A stretch of 64,000 bases of DNA from Antitrichia curtipendula. Its lineage: Eukaryota > Streptophyta > Bryopsida > Hypnales > Leucodontaceae. The position numbers were made by a program, and so were the translations under genes. The notes below the pieces were generated by a model that saw only the letters and a program-made list of their open reading frames with translations, was not told where the DNA came from and searched no databases. Within the stretch, counting starts at the first letter, position 1. Each line of letters begins with the position of its first letter. Positions 54,636 through 64,000 of the stretch are shown piece by piece. Location: the NCBI GenBank assembly GCA_951230915.1, contig OX579637.1:10602001-10666000 (forward strand), read 5' to 3'.

Positions 54636-55188
54636 TCAAAAAGAAAGGCAATTTGTAGACTAATCCAATCCCTGTGAACATCGACAAATGTCTTATTGCA
54701 AGTGACCAGTTCGTTATTCGGACACTACAGAAAGACTTCACGGAGGCAGTAAAGTACGAGCTAGTCCACCTTATTGACATTAAGCAACGACAAATTGTTT
54801 GTCTGACGCCGGTCAACAAGAAGAATCAGTTGCTCATGAAGTAACCACAAAAATGGAAAGACATCAGGGACAACAATTTCATGACTATAAATGGTCAACA
54901 CAGTATTACAGCTTCAAAAGAGCTTCAAATATCTGGTTGTGGAGAGAAGCGGAAAAACGAACTTAAGCATTGGAATGCCTTGATTGTTTGGTCCTTGGAT
55001 CACACTAAACTCCGGAACATATTGAAATTTTACAACTGCACGAATCATTTAAACCATGCCCAACCAACCTGAAGCAACCAGATCATTGCCTACCGCAACA
55101 TCTGGATAACATACAAATGCCTAGCAGAGAAGATAGGAGAGCATGCAAGACGTTTGAACAAAGTTGTCTACAGTCTTGAAAACTATAA
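54636..55188 (+). pseudogene. HAD-element protein of element B, ParB-like segment
   Basis: After an acceptor TTTGTAG the frame reads VNIDKCLIASDQFVIRTLQK, YELVHLIDIKQRQIVCLTPV, then DNNFMTINGQHSITASKELQ, NALIVWSLDHTKLRNILKFY and NQIIAYRNIWITYKCLAEKI. TAA at about 54,842 and TGA at about 55,070 interrupt it, the latter where element A has Trp (QPSWATN). The INGQHSIxAS core with preceding basic/acidic blocks resembles the ParB/sulfiredoxin-like fold (DGQHR motif), inferred by eye. It ends at a donor AAG|GTATGTAG at 55,188. The 5' exons lie beyond the inserted element A. Confidence 0.55.
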
Positions 55189-55394
55189 GGTATGTAGTAT
55201 GATTTCTTTGTATCGTCGAGTCGATGATAATGTTGTCATCAAGTCTTGTATTGGTTCGGCCTGTGAAAGTCTTTTGCAAAGTGAAGCTGAATTGTCGTGC
55301 TGGAGTATGAGTAGTTTTGTATCGTCAAGTCGAGGATGCCTCCCGCACATGTTAATTTTTTGGGTATTTGTTAATATAATTCCGTTTCGACTGC
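55189..55394 (+). other. Intron with two B-type palindromes
   Basis: TATCGTCGAGTCGATGATA at 55,211-55,229 and TATCGTCAAGTCGAGGATG at about 55,320-55,338. The same intron of element A holds an A-type palindrome. Confidence 0.7.
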
Positions 55395-56288
55395 AAAGTT
55401 TTACTGATGCAGTTGTTGAGCGTTTTCAAAATATTAATCTGGACAAAGATGGTGCCCAAGTAGGTGGAATTGCGGATTTGAAAAATGAGATCCAGATCAT
55501 CACGCTGCCAGATGCTTTGTGGGTTTACTAAGAACGATTCCTTACGAAGTACGCGGCAGGAGAAATTATTGATCCTGTGTCCTTGACTCTTCTGAAGGAC
55601 ACAAAAGGATTTAAAATAAAATCAATGTCGCTGAACGAAGAGTTTTTCAAACACTGTGGCTGGTTCACAAATCTTGACTACAAGGACTTTGCACAGCAAT
55701 TGCTTGGTGAAACGCCTAACTGGAAGGCGTTCCATCCCAAGGTTTCGCTCTTGAATCTTGCTATTGTGGACATCAGAGAGACGCCGAGAGCAACTGCTAC
55801 GACTATTGCTAGCGGCATTGATCCCTTCTTATACCTGCTCTATCAGAAGATGGAGCCAAGAATGTTCGAGCCAAATGTCTAACTGTTCTTCCTTGATGAC
55901 AAGGAGGACCTAAGGGTTGCAACAAGTTTTGTTGCTCTTAAACTCCATCAATATGAGTACGTCGTGTCCACATACGTATTATATAAAGCAGAAATGCTTA
56001 ACAATGTCACAAATCGGGGGACTACTCTTGACGTGCCATTGTTCTTTCTCTTCAAGAAAGACAACAAGTTTGCAACCGCATCTCGACCGTTGATGAAGGA
56101 TATGTACACAATGCCTGCTAATTGTGTATACTATCAGGATCTCGCAAGAAATACTAAGGCGAAGTGGAGAATAGAGCCAAAAGAGCTTCGTATGGAGTTC
56201 TACCTGGATATTCTCCAAGCCTTTGCAAGACCGGGAGAGAATGTTTTAGGTGTCTTCTCCAGAGCAAAATTTATGCTTGCAGCCAAGG
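55395..56288 (+). pseudogene. HAD-element protein of element B, central region
   Basis: Frames give DLKNEIQIITLPDALWVY, KSMSLNEEFFKHCGWFTNLD, FAQQLLGETPNWKAFHPKVS, LAIVDIRETPRATATTIASG, YQKMEPRMFEP, FFLFKKDNKFATASRPLMKD, RNTKAKWRIEPKELRMEFYL and SRAKFMLAAK followed by a GTAAGT donor. TAA at 55,529 and 55,880 both fall at Trp positions of the other copies. Compared with the minus-strand copy the RKRKK/TSATW block is missing, so there has been an internal deletion. Function unknown; it is the conserved core of the protein. Confidence 0.58.
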
Positions 56289-56353
56289 TAAGTTGTATTG
56301 TACATTTGGTTCTGAAATATTCTATTGTATATTTTTATGATTGACTCTGCTAC

Positions 56354-56372
56354 TATCCTCGAGGCGAGGATA
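56354..56372. repeat. B-type palindrome in intron
   Basis: TATCCTCGAGGCGAGGATA, one position short of perfect. It lies in the intron before the MFGAFF exon; the minus-strand copy has one in the same intron, and element A has two A-type ones. Confidence 0.75.
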
Positions 56373-56455
56373 ATCGTTGACGGTTGAAATTTCCTTTAGA
56401 GGAGTATAGGCTGTATAGAAGATTATACTTAACATGTGTTATCATTTGATTTTAG

Positions 56456-56742
56456 ATGTTCGGTGCGTTTTTCAACGGATTTGTGGATAAGACTGACGTG
56501 AAGCTGTATCAGCAAATTTCAAACGTGGCAAGCAAGATTGATAAGAGAGATTTTATGTTCTCGAATTCACCGTACTCGCTGTTGTATGAAAAACCGCAAA
56601 GCCGTGAACCTGTCGTGGTGCATTCTGACTCACCACCATCTCCACCAATAGTATTGGAATCACCGATAGCTGTCCCGATGTTTACAAGTCGGGAGGGAGA
56701 GACGATGGGTCCCCATGTATCTTCTGATCCTGGACTTATTTA
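56456..56742 (+). pseudogene. HAD-element protein of element B, MFGAFF exon (truncated)
   Basis: After an acceptor ATTTTAG the frame reads MFGAFFNGFVDKTDVKLYQQ, KRDFMFSNSPYSLLYEKPQS and SPPSPPIVLESPIAVPMFTS, ending DPGLI at the border of satellite array 3. It aligns with 12.78-12.48 kb on minus, through the Pro-rich linker. The coiled-coil, HAD and C-terminal parts are absent, so the gene is cut here. Confidence 0.6.
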
Positions 56743-57870
56743 AATAATCCACTATTTTTTTGAATTTGGTCATGGAACTTCAAAGAAACGGACCTTGCTC
56801 TGAAGTTTAAAAATACTAAATCCTATATGGACAAAATAAGTCCACGTACAAGGAGAGGTTTTACATGTATAAGTTGCCAGTTAGCTAGACTTTGATTTCA
56901 AGTCCATGGACGCATTCAAATAATCCCCTATTTTTTTTTAATTTGAACATGGAACTTCAAAGAAACGAACCTTGTCTTGAATTCTAAAAAAAAAATCCTA
57001 GATGCAACAAAAGAAGTCCACATACCAGCAAAGGTTCTACATGTACAAGTTGTCAATTACCTAGACCTTGATTTCAAATCCATGGATGCATTCAAATAAT
57101 CCCTTCTTTTTTAAATTTGAACATGGAACTTCAAAGAAATGAACCTTGCCTTGAATTCTAAGAAAAATAAATCCTAGATGCAACAAAAGAAGTCCACATA
57201 CAAGCAAAGATTCTACATGTACAAGTTGCCAATTAGCTAGACTTTGAGTTCAAATCCATGGACGCATTCAAATAATCTCCTATTTTTTTTAATTTGGTCA
57301 TAGAACTTCAAAGAAACGAACCTTGCCCTGAAGTTTAAAAATAATAAATCCTATATGGACAAAATAATTCCACGTACAAGGAGAGGTTTCACATGTACAA
57401 GTTGCCAATTAGCTAGACCTTGATTTCAAATCCCTGGAGGCATTCAAGTAATCCCCTATTTCTTTTGAATTTGGTCATGGAACTTCAAAAAAACAAACCT
57501 TGCCCTGTATTTTAAAATTATTAAATCTTGAATGCACAAAATAAGTCCACATACAAGGAGAGGTTTTACATGTACAAGTTGCCAATTAGCTAGACCTTGA
57601 TTTCAAATCCCTAGAGGCATTCAAGTAATCTCCTATTTTTTTTAATTTGGTCATGGAACTTCAAAGAAACGGACCTTGCCCTGTATTTTGAAATTATTAA
57701 ATCCTAAATGTACAAAATAAGTCCATGTACAAGGAGAGGTTTTACATGTACAAGTTGCCAATTAGCTAGCCTTTGATTTCAAATCCATGGACGCATTCAA
57801 ATAATCCCTTATTTTTTTGAATTTGGTCATGGAACTTTAAAGAAACGGACTTTGCCCTGAATTTTTAATA
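56743..57870. repeat. 177-bp tandem satellite, array 3
   Basis: Anchors at 56,863, 57,039, 57,215, 57,391, 57,568 and 57,744 (period 176-177), same orientation and monomer as arrays 1 and 2. The first bases (TTTAAATAATCC) continue the monomer from the point where array 2 stopped (GCATTTAA). Confidence 0.9.
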
Positions 57871-58560
57871 ACGATCCCTAATCATTATAAAATTTAATGT
57901 TGTTGATAGAGGTGGCCACTAAAGTTTGAACACTACTTAATTGTTTGTTCCCCATTTTATTTAATTGACGTGGGGAATGATCATGGATTAATACTACGCA
58001 CAAGTTACATATTTGCTTGGCGTCAAATACTTGAGTGGATTCACAACTTTTAGAATGTTTTTGAAGACGTTTTTAAAAGGAAATTCTATGATATTTAATG
58101 TTGGTGGCTTCTAAAGTACCGGCCATAGATTAATCTTTTAAAAAAAATTAATGCGTAGATGTATTATAATTATTTACAAAATAAATATTTTTATTGTGGA
58201 TTCAAATACTTGAAAGTACTAACAACTTCCACATTTTTTTCCACTTTTGATAATTGATATTGGTTTCTTAATCTATAGCGCATGGGTAATTCTGTTTATT
58301 TCTACATTTTTTTGATGAGTCCATCACGCACAAACTCCATGACATTAAAATAAAAGGCCATTAGGATTTGGATAATTCCACCTTTTTTTAAATTATCGTA
58401 GGGGATGACTCAAAATGGGCTTGAAATTAAGTTTCTTGTGGCTTTTGAATCTTGAGAATATTTTGAACTTCTAAATTTCTTTGATGAGTTCATCATGTAC
58501 AAACTCCATGACATTCAATCGAAGGTCATTCAAGTACAGGGCCTGATTTATTACACTTTT
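57871..58560. repeat. Degenerate satellite-like sequence
   Basis: TTTGATGAGTCCATCACGCA (about 58,312) recurs as TTTGATGAGTTCATCATGTA 179 bases later, both followed by CAAACTCCATGACATT. A weaker pair near 57,895 and 58,095 (ATTTAATGTTG..GTGGC..CTAAAG) is about 195 apart. It is probably an older, decayed part of the satellite domain or a related repeat. Confidence 0.55.
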
Positions 58561-58799
58561 ATTAAGTTGTAGTTTATAATTGATGAGTGTAATTATGGAT
58601 TGGAAGCGTAAGAAAAAGTGTACAACTCAACAAAACTTTAATACAGAAGTGCTGTTTTTTTTGTTCAAGAGGTCAAGTTGATTTGGACAAACTTTAACAT
58701 TAAGTTGTTAATTATTTTGTTAATTTGGTTATCTCAAGAAAAAATTAAAATTCTAAAATTAATTTTTTTAAAAGCAAAATATTCAATCTATTACAACCA

Positions 58800-58935
58800 G
58801 CCACTTGGCAATGCAATAGAGGGCATCTGGCCATGGCAGACCACCCTCATGAAGAAGTGGAAACACAAGGGTTCGAACCCTAGACCTTAAGGCTGACACC
58901 CCCAAGTCGCAACCATTCCACCACCGAAGTACTTC
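58800..58935 (-). repeat. tRNA-derived SINE-like element
   Basis: On minus: GGTGGTGGAATGGTTGCGAC (A-box-like), then about 25 bases later TAGGGTTCGAACCCTTG (B box) at about 58,867-58,883. This resembles the head of a Ser/Leu-type tRNA. The body continues to about 58,800. No full tRNA gene: the acceptor stem and CCA-side pairing are missing. Confidence 0.5.
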
Positions 58936-58995
58936 ATGTACACAATGTAAATCAAGTTGTATTTTATCATTCAAAGTTTTTGTTCAATCACTTCA

Positions 58996-59340
58996 GCGGA
59001 CTTTGACGGCCATTTAGGCATAGAAAAATAACTTTTTTCAAAACAACTTGAACTACGAAAAGTTCGGAAATAAGTTATGCTTCCATCTCCAAAAATCCGT
59101 TTGAGACTTTGATTTTTTGGTAAAAAGTTATGAACAAAAATTAGAGAGGGTGTTTGAAAATGTCAAAACAATTGTTCTTTGTTAGTCCTCTCTGGATTTT
59201 TTTCATAACTTTTTACCGAAAAATCAAAATCCCAAACGGATTTTGGAGATGAAAGTAAAACTTATTTCCCAAATTTTCTTAGTTCAAGTTGTTTTGAAAT
59301 AAGTTATTTTTCTATGCCTAAATGAACTCTAAAGTCTGCT
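58996..59340. mobile_element. Foldback element with ~130-bp arms
   Basis: Arms 58,996-59,132 and 59,214-59,340 are inverted copies at roughly 85% identity (CATTTAGGCATAGAAAAATA against TATTTTTCTATGCCTAAATG; ACGGATTTTGGAGATG against CATCTCCAAAAATCCGT). The loop is about 80 bases. No coding frame. Confidence 0.75.
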
Positions 59341-59530
59341 GGTTTTACAAAATACCAAATTAGCCCTCTATGAATTTTGACCATAACTTTTGATCAGAGG
59401 CTGAAAATCCAAAAAGAATTTTTGGAGATGAAACCTATCTTCATTCTTCAACTTTTCATAATTCACAACTTTTTGAAAAACATTAATCTACGATGCCAAA
59501 ACCGCCACCAAAGTCTGCTGATTTCATAAA
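59341..59530. repeat. Third arm copy, ~180-bp tandem with the right arm
   Basis: AAAGTCTGCTGGTTTTACAA at 59,331 recurs as AAAGTCTGCTGATTTCATAA at about 59,511, with CATAACTTTT..AATCCAAAA..TTTTGGAGATGAAA between. So the foldback arm is also tandemly repeated at about 180 bases. Confidence 0.65.
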
Positions 59531-59579
59531 GCACCAAATTATGAATGATTAAAGTAAAATAAATAAATTCTTTGTACTT

Positions 59580-59836
59580 AAAATTTCAACCATGGAGATT
59601 TTAGCATTGTCCAAATGACAAAAATTTATTTGAAACTCTTGTAAGTGAAAATGACCAAAAAAATATTTTGGGTTTGTTAACTTGGACGTTGTACTATTCA
59701 AATCAACAAAAAGTTTGTTGCCATTTTGTTAGCTTGTGCCAAATCAACTGAAAAGTGTAAAAATGGTCGATGCAATGCGCAAATCAACAAAAAATTGTTC
59801 ACATTCTGTTGATTTGGACATCATTTTCTACTAGTG
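59580..59836. mobile_element. CACTA-like terminal fragment
   Basis: It ends CATTTTCTACTAGTG at 59,836, the inverted form of a CACTAGTAGAAAATG terminus. Upstream, CAAATCAACAAAAAGTTTGT and CAAATCAACAAAAAATTGTT repeat at about 100-base spacing, like subterminal repeats. The opposite end was not found. Confidence 0.45.
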
Positions 59837-59839
59837 AAG

Positions 59840-60426
59840 GTGTGAGAAGCGTTCTCAATGAACCACTTGTGGTGCGGGAAACACTTTGAGATGGATTTTG
59901 GCCACATTCAATAGTCCCCGGTGAGGTGGAAGACCAATTCTTAGACAACGACACTTTGCATGAGGAGTTTGCAGAAGATGCACCATTTGTTGGTCGTAGG
60001 CATGATCGTCCACAACCTTCATGCCGTGTTGGCCATGATGTATGTGCGGGTTACTTTATTGATGTCCGCCCTACTGATCGTGATCTTCGTCCAATTTGGA
60101 TTACTTGGGCACTTACGAATCCCAGTCCAGATCCAGCGCAGATCAATTTCATTCAACTGAAGTACTGGAAGCTCGTGTCATTTCAGCACGTTGACAAGAA
60201 GACGTATTTTGGATGGGATACAGCACAAGGTAATTCATGGTGTGAAGACATGGGGGGCTCCACAAGTTGGAATCATACAAATTCTGTCATGACGGCTTGG
60301 AAGCCGCGTGTGAGGGCAGGGACTGGAGATCCCAAAATCAAGATTCCTCTGAAACAAATTGGCATCATCAAAGACACTGTAGGTGCCATAGCGGCTAGGG
60401 AAACGAACATTGTACCCTCGGAGTGA
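59840..60426 (+). pseudogene. DUF7869-like transposase, C-terminal fragment
   Basis: After LNEPLVVRETL and a TGA comes DGFWPHSIVPGEVEDQFLDN, then APFVGRRHDRPQPSCRVGHD, RPIWITWALTNPSPDPAQIN, YFGWDTAQGNSWCEDMGGST and MTAWKPRVRAGTGDPKIKIP, ending at TGA 60,424. These blocks match the C-terminal 200 residues of the 36.5 kb copy, including the IKIPxxQI tail, which is better preserved here than in the 1.7 and 28 kb copies. The catalytic part is absent. The upstream border abuts the CACTA-like fragment. Confidence 0.7.
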
Positions 60427-61239
60427 GGATGGATAGTTTTTAGCCATAGCAAGTGAATATGAGTTCTTGAAGTTTGTAGGATGTTTTTAAATATTTTTAA
60501 ATATCTTTTAAAAGTTAAAAAAAATTAGAAAAAAAGTGTTACAAAAAAAGATTGTGAGGACTAATATAAGTTTATAGGTTCTTTTTTATAATATGCCGTA
60601 AGAAAAGGATTTAGAAAAAATAGAGCTGTTAGAATAAATTAGGTTAGCATGGATAAGTAGACTTTGTTTGCAAATTGCTTTAGTTCATTGTTTTGACCTT
60701 TATTTGACCTTTATTTCAAATTTTGTTGTGATGGATTTTGCGCAATAAAATATATTTGTATTTTTAATTTTTTGTATTATATTGCAAGTTTTTGTGGTTT
60801 ATTTATTAAATTTCAATTTTCCATATTTGTTTGTCTCTAGCGTTGAATGCATTTAAGTATTTTATGATGCTAAATCTTAGACTTATCTACCAAAATGTAC
60901 AGATAATCTTTTTGTAATTGATCTATTATTAGATCATACATTATGAATGGTCTAAGTTCGAGGGTCATTGGAGTCCTTGAAGTGTCCTTCACTCCAAATA
61001 GTGTCAAGCAAGTATACTCAAAGAGATAGATAGAAAAATATATATGTTACGTAATAAACCTGTATACCTTGAGATATGAATTTTGTAGTGTGCTTACTGA
61101 AGAGTGTTGGTGTTGTTTCTTATATGCACAGAAATTCATAGTTCATTGGGCATATCATAGTCTCAATATAATGCATTGTCTCATTTTAATAAAACCTTTT
61201 GTATACTAAATTTAGGATCATGACTATAATGAGACTCCA
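60427..61239 (+). other. 3' tail of the DUF7869 fragment
   Basis: AT-rich, no frame. It includes AATAAAATATATTTG (possible polyadenylation signal near 60,745) and ends with TCTCATTTTAAT motifs leading into the inverted terminus. Equivalent to 1,205-1,656 and 27,246-28,089. Confidence 0.4.
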
Positions 61240-61266
61240 GATTGTCTCATTTTAATGAATATGGCC
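61240..61266 (-). repeat. Terminal inverted repeat, GGCC family (right end)
   Basis: TTGTCTCATTTTAATGAATA followed by TGGCC, the reverse complement of the 1,179 and 27,220 termini. It lies 3' of the DUF7869 fragment and directly interrupts a gag-like frame. Its left partner is not identified. Confidence 0.75.
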
Positions 61267-62071
61267 TTGGAGAGTCATAAAGCCCTCACTCGAGTCCGGA
61301 ACGTTATTGGAAATTTAGGTGATGTATTAAGCATAGCCAAGCTATTTGATTCTAGGATATTGAAGAAAGGGTTGCAGATGGGACCAAAACCTGTGTCTGT
61401 CTTGGTAGATTTTGGAGAAAAGATGAAGACAAATTTGTTGGAGATGAGGGCCATCATGCAACAGATTCATCCAGAACCAGAAACAGGGAAAGGATCCGGT
61501 CGAGGGAAGGAAGCGACTCCTTCCAAGGTGGTGCCAGCGTTTTCTTCGCCTCAATCCACAAAAGAAAGAGGTAAGGGCAGTATGAAGACTCCACAGTCTT
61601 CAAAACCAGCCAGTTGGATTGAGTCTAGAACGGGAAAGGGGTCTACCGTCTACGCCTTGATCCTAGGCTAGAAGTCAATCCCAAACCAAAGAAGAAGATC
61701 AAGACACCCCTAAGAGCAAAGCTCCCGGTCCTTCACCAAAGGCACCACCCACAGTGAAACGGAAGACGACACCAAAGCGAGCAAGGGAGGAGAACCTTGT
61801 CATCAATGAATCAGAGGACGGCAAGTCTCTTGATAATTCAAACCAAGAAGATAGCCAATTGGAGTTAGGATTACACAAGGAACCAGAATCGGATGATGAC
61901 TCAGAGCCAGATGTTGTCTCTCCTTCGTGCTTAAAGGGGAAGGATAAGGCTCCGACACCGTCTAAGGATAAGGCATCAATGGTGTCCAAGCCCTCAGTCA
62001 GCAAGAAGCAGCCAGCTAGAAAGGAGGGAGCCAAATTAGGTAAGGCACCTCAAAAGCAACCAAGGAAGTAG
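61267..62071 (+). pseudogene. gag-like gene, C-terminal fragment
   Basis: The frame reads ESHKALTRVRNVIGNLGDVL, AKLFDSRILKKGL, VLVDFGEKMKTNLLEMRAIM, related to the coiled-coil end of the 4.4-5.9 kb frame (ARLFDEKVLEDKKL, LTDFSEQVEKTLIQAREVAN). A disordered, Lys/Pro/Ser-rich tail follows (TPSKVVPAFSSPQSTKERGK). It shifts frame near 61,670 into SQSQTKEEDQDTPKSKAPGP and ends KKQPARKEGAKLGKAPQKQP at 62,071. The globular N-terminus is missing because a GGCC-family element abuts the left side. Confidence 0.55.
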
Positions 62072-63830
62072 TCAGTAGAGGATTTGTAGGAGCAAATGTA
62101 GGGAATTAGGTGAAAACTCAAGTTTTTGGTAGGAAAAGCTGCTTGTTAGTTATTTTTTTAGGGCAGGTGCATCTGGACAGCGAGATCCAAAATTTTTGGA
62201 TTTGAGATCCACTATTTGCGGAATCTGTCGCGTGGTAGAAAGTCACCAGTTTAATGGATAAGGGAATGTAACGTATCATTCCCTAGTCTTTGGCTTTATT
62301 CCTTGGAACTCTTAGGGTTTTAGGGATGTTAGTTATTTAGGGGCGGAAATTAGTTTGATGCCTGGGGTGTTCTTACTTGTGTTTTCTTTCATTTTGCAAA
62401 TCAAATTCCAGATTTCCACTTCATAAGAGTTGGTCTAAAAAGTCTTGGCTCTGTGTTGGTATGCTAGTAATACTAGAACTATTTCTTAGTGCCGGTAGCT
62501 GTGGTTTGCAGGTGTTGAACGGAGGAGTAGCCCACGGATTATGTCTAGATCCAATTCCGGGAGTTGAAGTGAGCTTGGTTAGAAAACTGAGAGTACTGAG
62601 AGTGAAGTCTTGTTGAGTGTGTTTTCTTGTAAACTTCTGTGTCAGATAAGCGCTCCTAGGTTGGGTGTGCTTTGCAGGTAGGCAAGCGTATGCTGATCAA
62701 AGTATTGATGAAGTCCTGCTATAACCGGAAGTAAGTTTTACGCAAGTGGTCAGGGTCATTCAATTATCCGGTTACCAAAGTCTACCTTGGGAATTGGAGT
62801 AGGATAAGATCTGTCGTTGTGGTTCATTGAACTGGTAGGAGTTCCTTGTATGACTTGCTAGTCCGGATTAGTTTCTAGATCCATTGTGAGGGAATATTTA
62901 CGTTTGGTTGTCTTTGTCTTTTGTTATTTTTCCTAAAGTGGATCTTTAGTTACTATAAACTTCAGAAAGGTAGGAATTAACACAGCCTTTTATAATCTCA
63001 ATTAGCAGATCCCTCTGATATAGAAGTTAAACTTCTTATTAAATTACCTTAGTATAACCGGAATTGGAAGAGGTACAGGCTTAGGACATTCCTTTTGAGT
63101 TTCTGGATAGGTAGATGAGCATAAGTATTACATGAGCTAGGATTGGGAGTAAGTTAGCATGAATGACTAGGACTTCCGGTTCCTCTTGTGTGTGTGTGAG
63201 AGTATGTGAGAGATAAAGGATCATTTCCGTATCTTGACCCGGTTATCATCTAGGAATTACAAACTAAATCTCTGTGGAACAATACATGAGTCATCTAAAT
63301 AGTGTTTTAACTAGTTATTATCACCAATAAGAGGATTAGTGCTTTCTTGTGCTATGACAACACCACTCCTTGATCTTACCGGATTACCGTTCCATTACTC
63401 TAAATGTACTATGCACAAGACCTCCTCTCCATGTCTAAAACTCCTTTTACAAACTTCCCCTCAAAATCACATTCCAGTTGACTGAAGATCCGGATTCCTC
63501 CTAACATGTCTTCACTTACAGCCTAACTCTTGAATAAGCAAACCAACATAAACTCTTGCATAAAGTCAAAATGTCCACCTAGTGGCTCGGATTAAAGAAA
63601 GAAAACAAAGTACACAATGAAAATGCGCTTGGATGGAATGGAATGGGCAACAATCCTACCCACCCTTAAAAACCAAAACCAAAAGCTAAAAGGCCACCCA
63701 AAATTCAAGGCGACCGTACAATGACACTCCAAAAGACCCCGAAAGTCACAGGCCAATCCCCCAAAAATCTAAAACTTGGGCCCACACACGAAAAATCCGT
63801 TATGAAACTAAACTTTGAAAATCCTAACCC
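62072..63830 (+). other. 3' region after the second gag-like gene
   Basis: No supported gene. Segments around 62,640-63,060 resemble 6,480-6,870 in the first retroelement, so this is the corresponding 3' region. I could not find an end with TG..CA and a duplication. From about 63,400 on the sequence is A/C-rich with no recognisable content. Confidence 0.35.
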
Positions 63831-63839
63831 TAAAACAAC

Positions 63840-64000
63840 CTACCTAACTTCCCTTACGCACCTTCTTTGAACTACTACCACCCTGATCTACTGGTGTCTT
63901 AACTGTGGTTTCACCAATGTCAATCTAACTACTGCCCGGGTTTGAATCTTGTGTAGTGGTGGGGGTGACTCCTCATCCATTTCCGTCGTGGATCCAGTCT
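63840..64000 (-). pseudogene. Possible gag-like C-terminal tail at the window edge
   Basis: On minus a frame reads TTTQDSNPGSS, a TAG, then IDIGETTVKTPVDQGGSSSK and KVRKGS with a stop. The Ser/Lys-rich, disordered ending resembles the tails of the two gag-like frames. It is cut by the window edge, so this is only a suggestion. Confidence 0.25.

Larger units (their letters stand above)
27220..56742. mobile_element. Element B of the GGCC family, interrupted by element A
   Basis: The left end is the GGCCTTATTTG terminus in satellite array 2. The parts are a DUF7869 gene (minus, 28.1-30.7 kb), a B-type palindrome array (31.3-32.4 kb), a possible HAD-gene 5' exon at about 35,521-35,648, then element A (35,691-54,566), then the continuing HAD gene (plus, 54.6-56.74 kb, also with B-type palindromes). 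The right terminus is missing: the HAD gene stops at DPGLI and satellite array 3 begins in the same monomer phase in which array 2 ended. The model is inferred from homology and phase, not from a matched terminal pair. Confidence 0.5.

Noticed and set aside
58867..58930. Functional tRNA gene on minus
   Set aside because: A and B boxes are present, but the acceptor stem and a full cloverleaf are not, so a SINE head is more likely.

Overview
The window reads as nuclear DNA of a land plant: AT-rich spacers, introns with GT..AG borders, degenerate TTTAGGG motifs, a CACTA-type MITE, tRNA-derived repeats and ~177-bp satellite. The transposon proteins resemble ones I associate with seed-free plants (mosses, liverworts, lycophytes, ferns), but the lineage is only a guess. 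I see no ordinary host housekeeping gene. Almost all coding sequence belongs to transposable elements nested in one another, most of it decayed by in-frame stop codons.

Two transposon systems dominate. The first ('GGCC family') carries two gene types. One encodes a DUF7869-like, DDE-style putative transposase. The other encodes a large multidomain protein: a ParB-like N-terminal segment, a conserved middle, a coiled coil, an FCP1-like HAD phosphatase domain and a conserved C-terminal tail. The same terminal inverted repeat, starting GGCCTTATTC, lies beyond the 3' end of both genes, so I model them as a divergent pair in one element. The best copy, element A, spans about 35,691-54,566 (DUF7869 gene on minus, HAD gene on plus). 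A second element, B, starts at 27,220 (DUF7869 gene on minus) and its HAD gene resumes at 54,567-56,742, so A appears inserted into B. A third HAD copy runs on the minus strand from 14,265 to 7,216 and finishes at about 3,837-3,437, being split by a retroelement. Other DUF7869 pieces lie at 335-1,178, 1,657-3,430 and 59,840-60,426.

The most striking feature is that these elements are sprinkled with ~19-bp palindromes in intergenic arrays, introns and even coding exons. All share the core TCGA-N-TCGA, but each lineage has its own flanks: A copies use TCAGCTCGANTCGAGCTGA, while B and the minus-strand copy use TATCCTCGANTCGAGGATA.

The second system, element T (15,460-26,063), is bounded by ~30-bp inverted repeats starting GGGTAGATGCATGGTTGAG and by a 4-bp ATAT duplication. 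It sits inside a 177-bp satellite array, which becomes continuous again if T is removed. T holds two convergent genes: a DDE transposase-like gene (plus, 16,234-20,250) and a coiled-coil/RING-H2 gene (minus, 25,751-22,290).

Other parts are: a 3,838-7,215 retroelement-like insertion with TG..CA ends, a perfect GAAGA duplication and a gag-like frame but no visible pol or LTRs; a second gag-like fragment at 61,267-62,071; satellite arrays at 14.27-15.46, 26.06-27.22 and 56.74-57.87 kb; a CACTA MITE at 27,715-28,012; and large foldback sequences at 44.2 and 59.0 kb. The spacers at 20.3-22.3, 32.4-35.5, 40.4-44.2 and 60.4-61.2 kb hold little beyond these.
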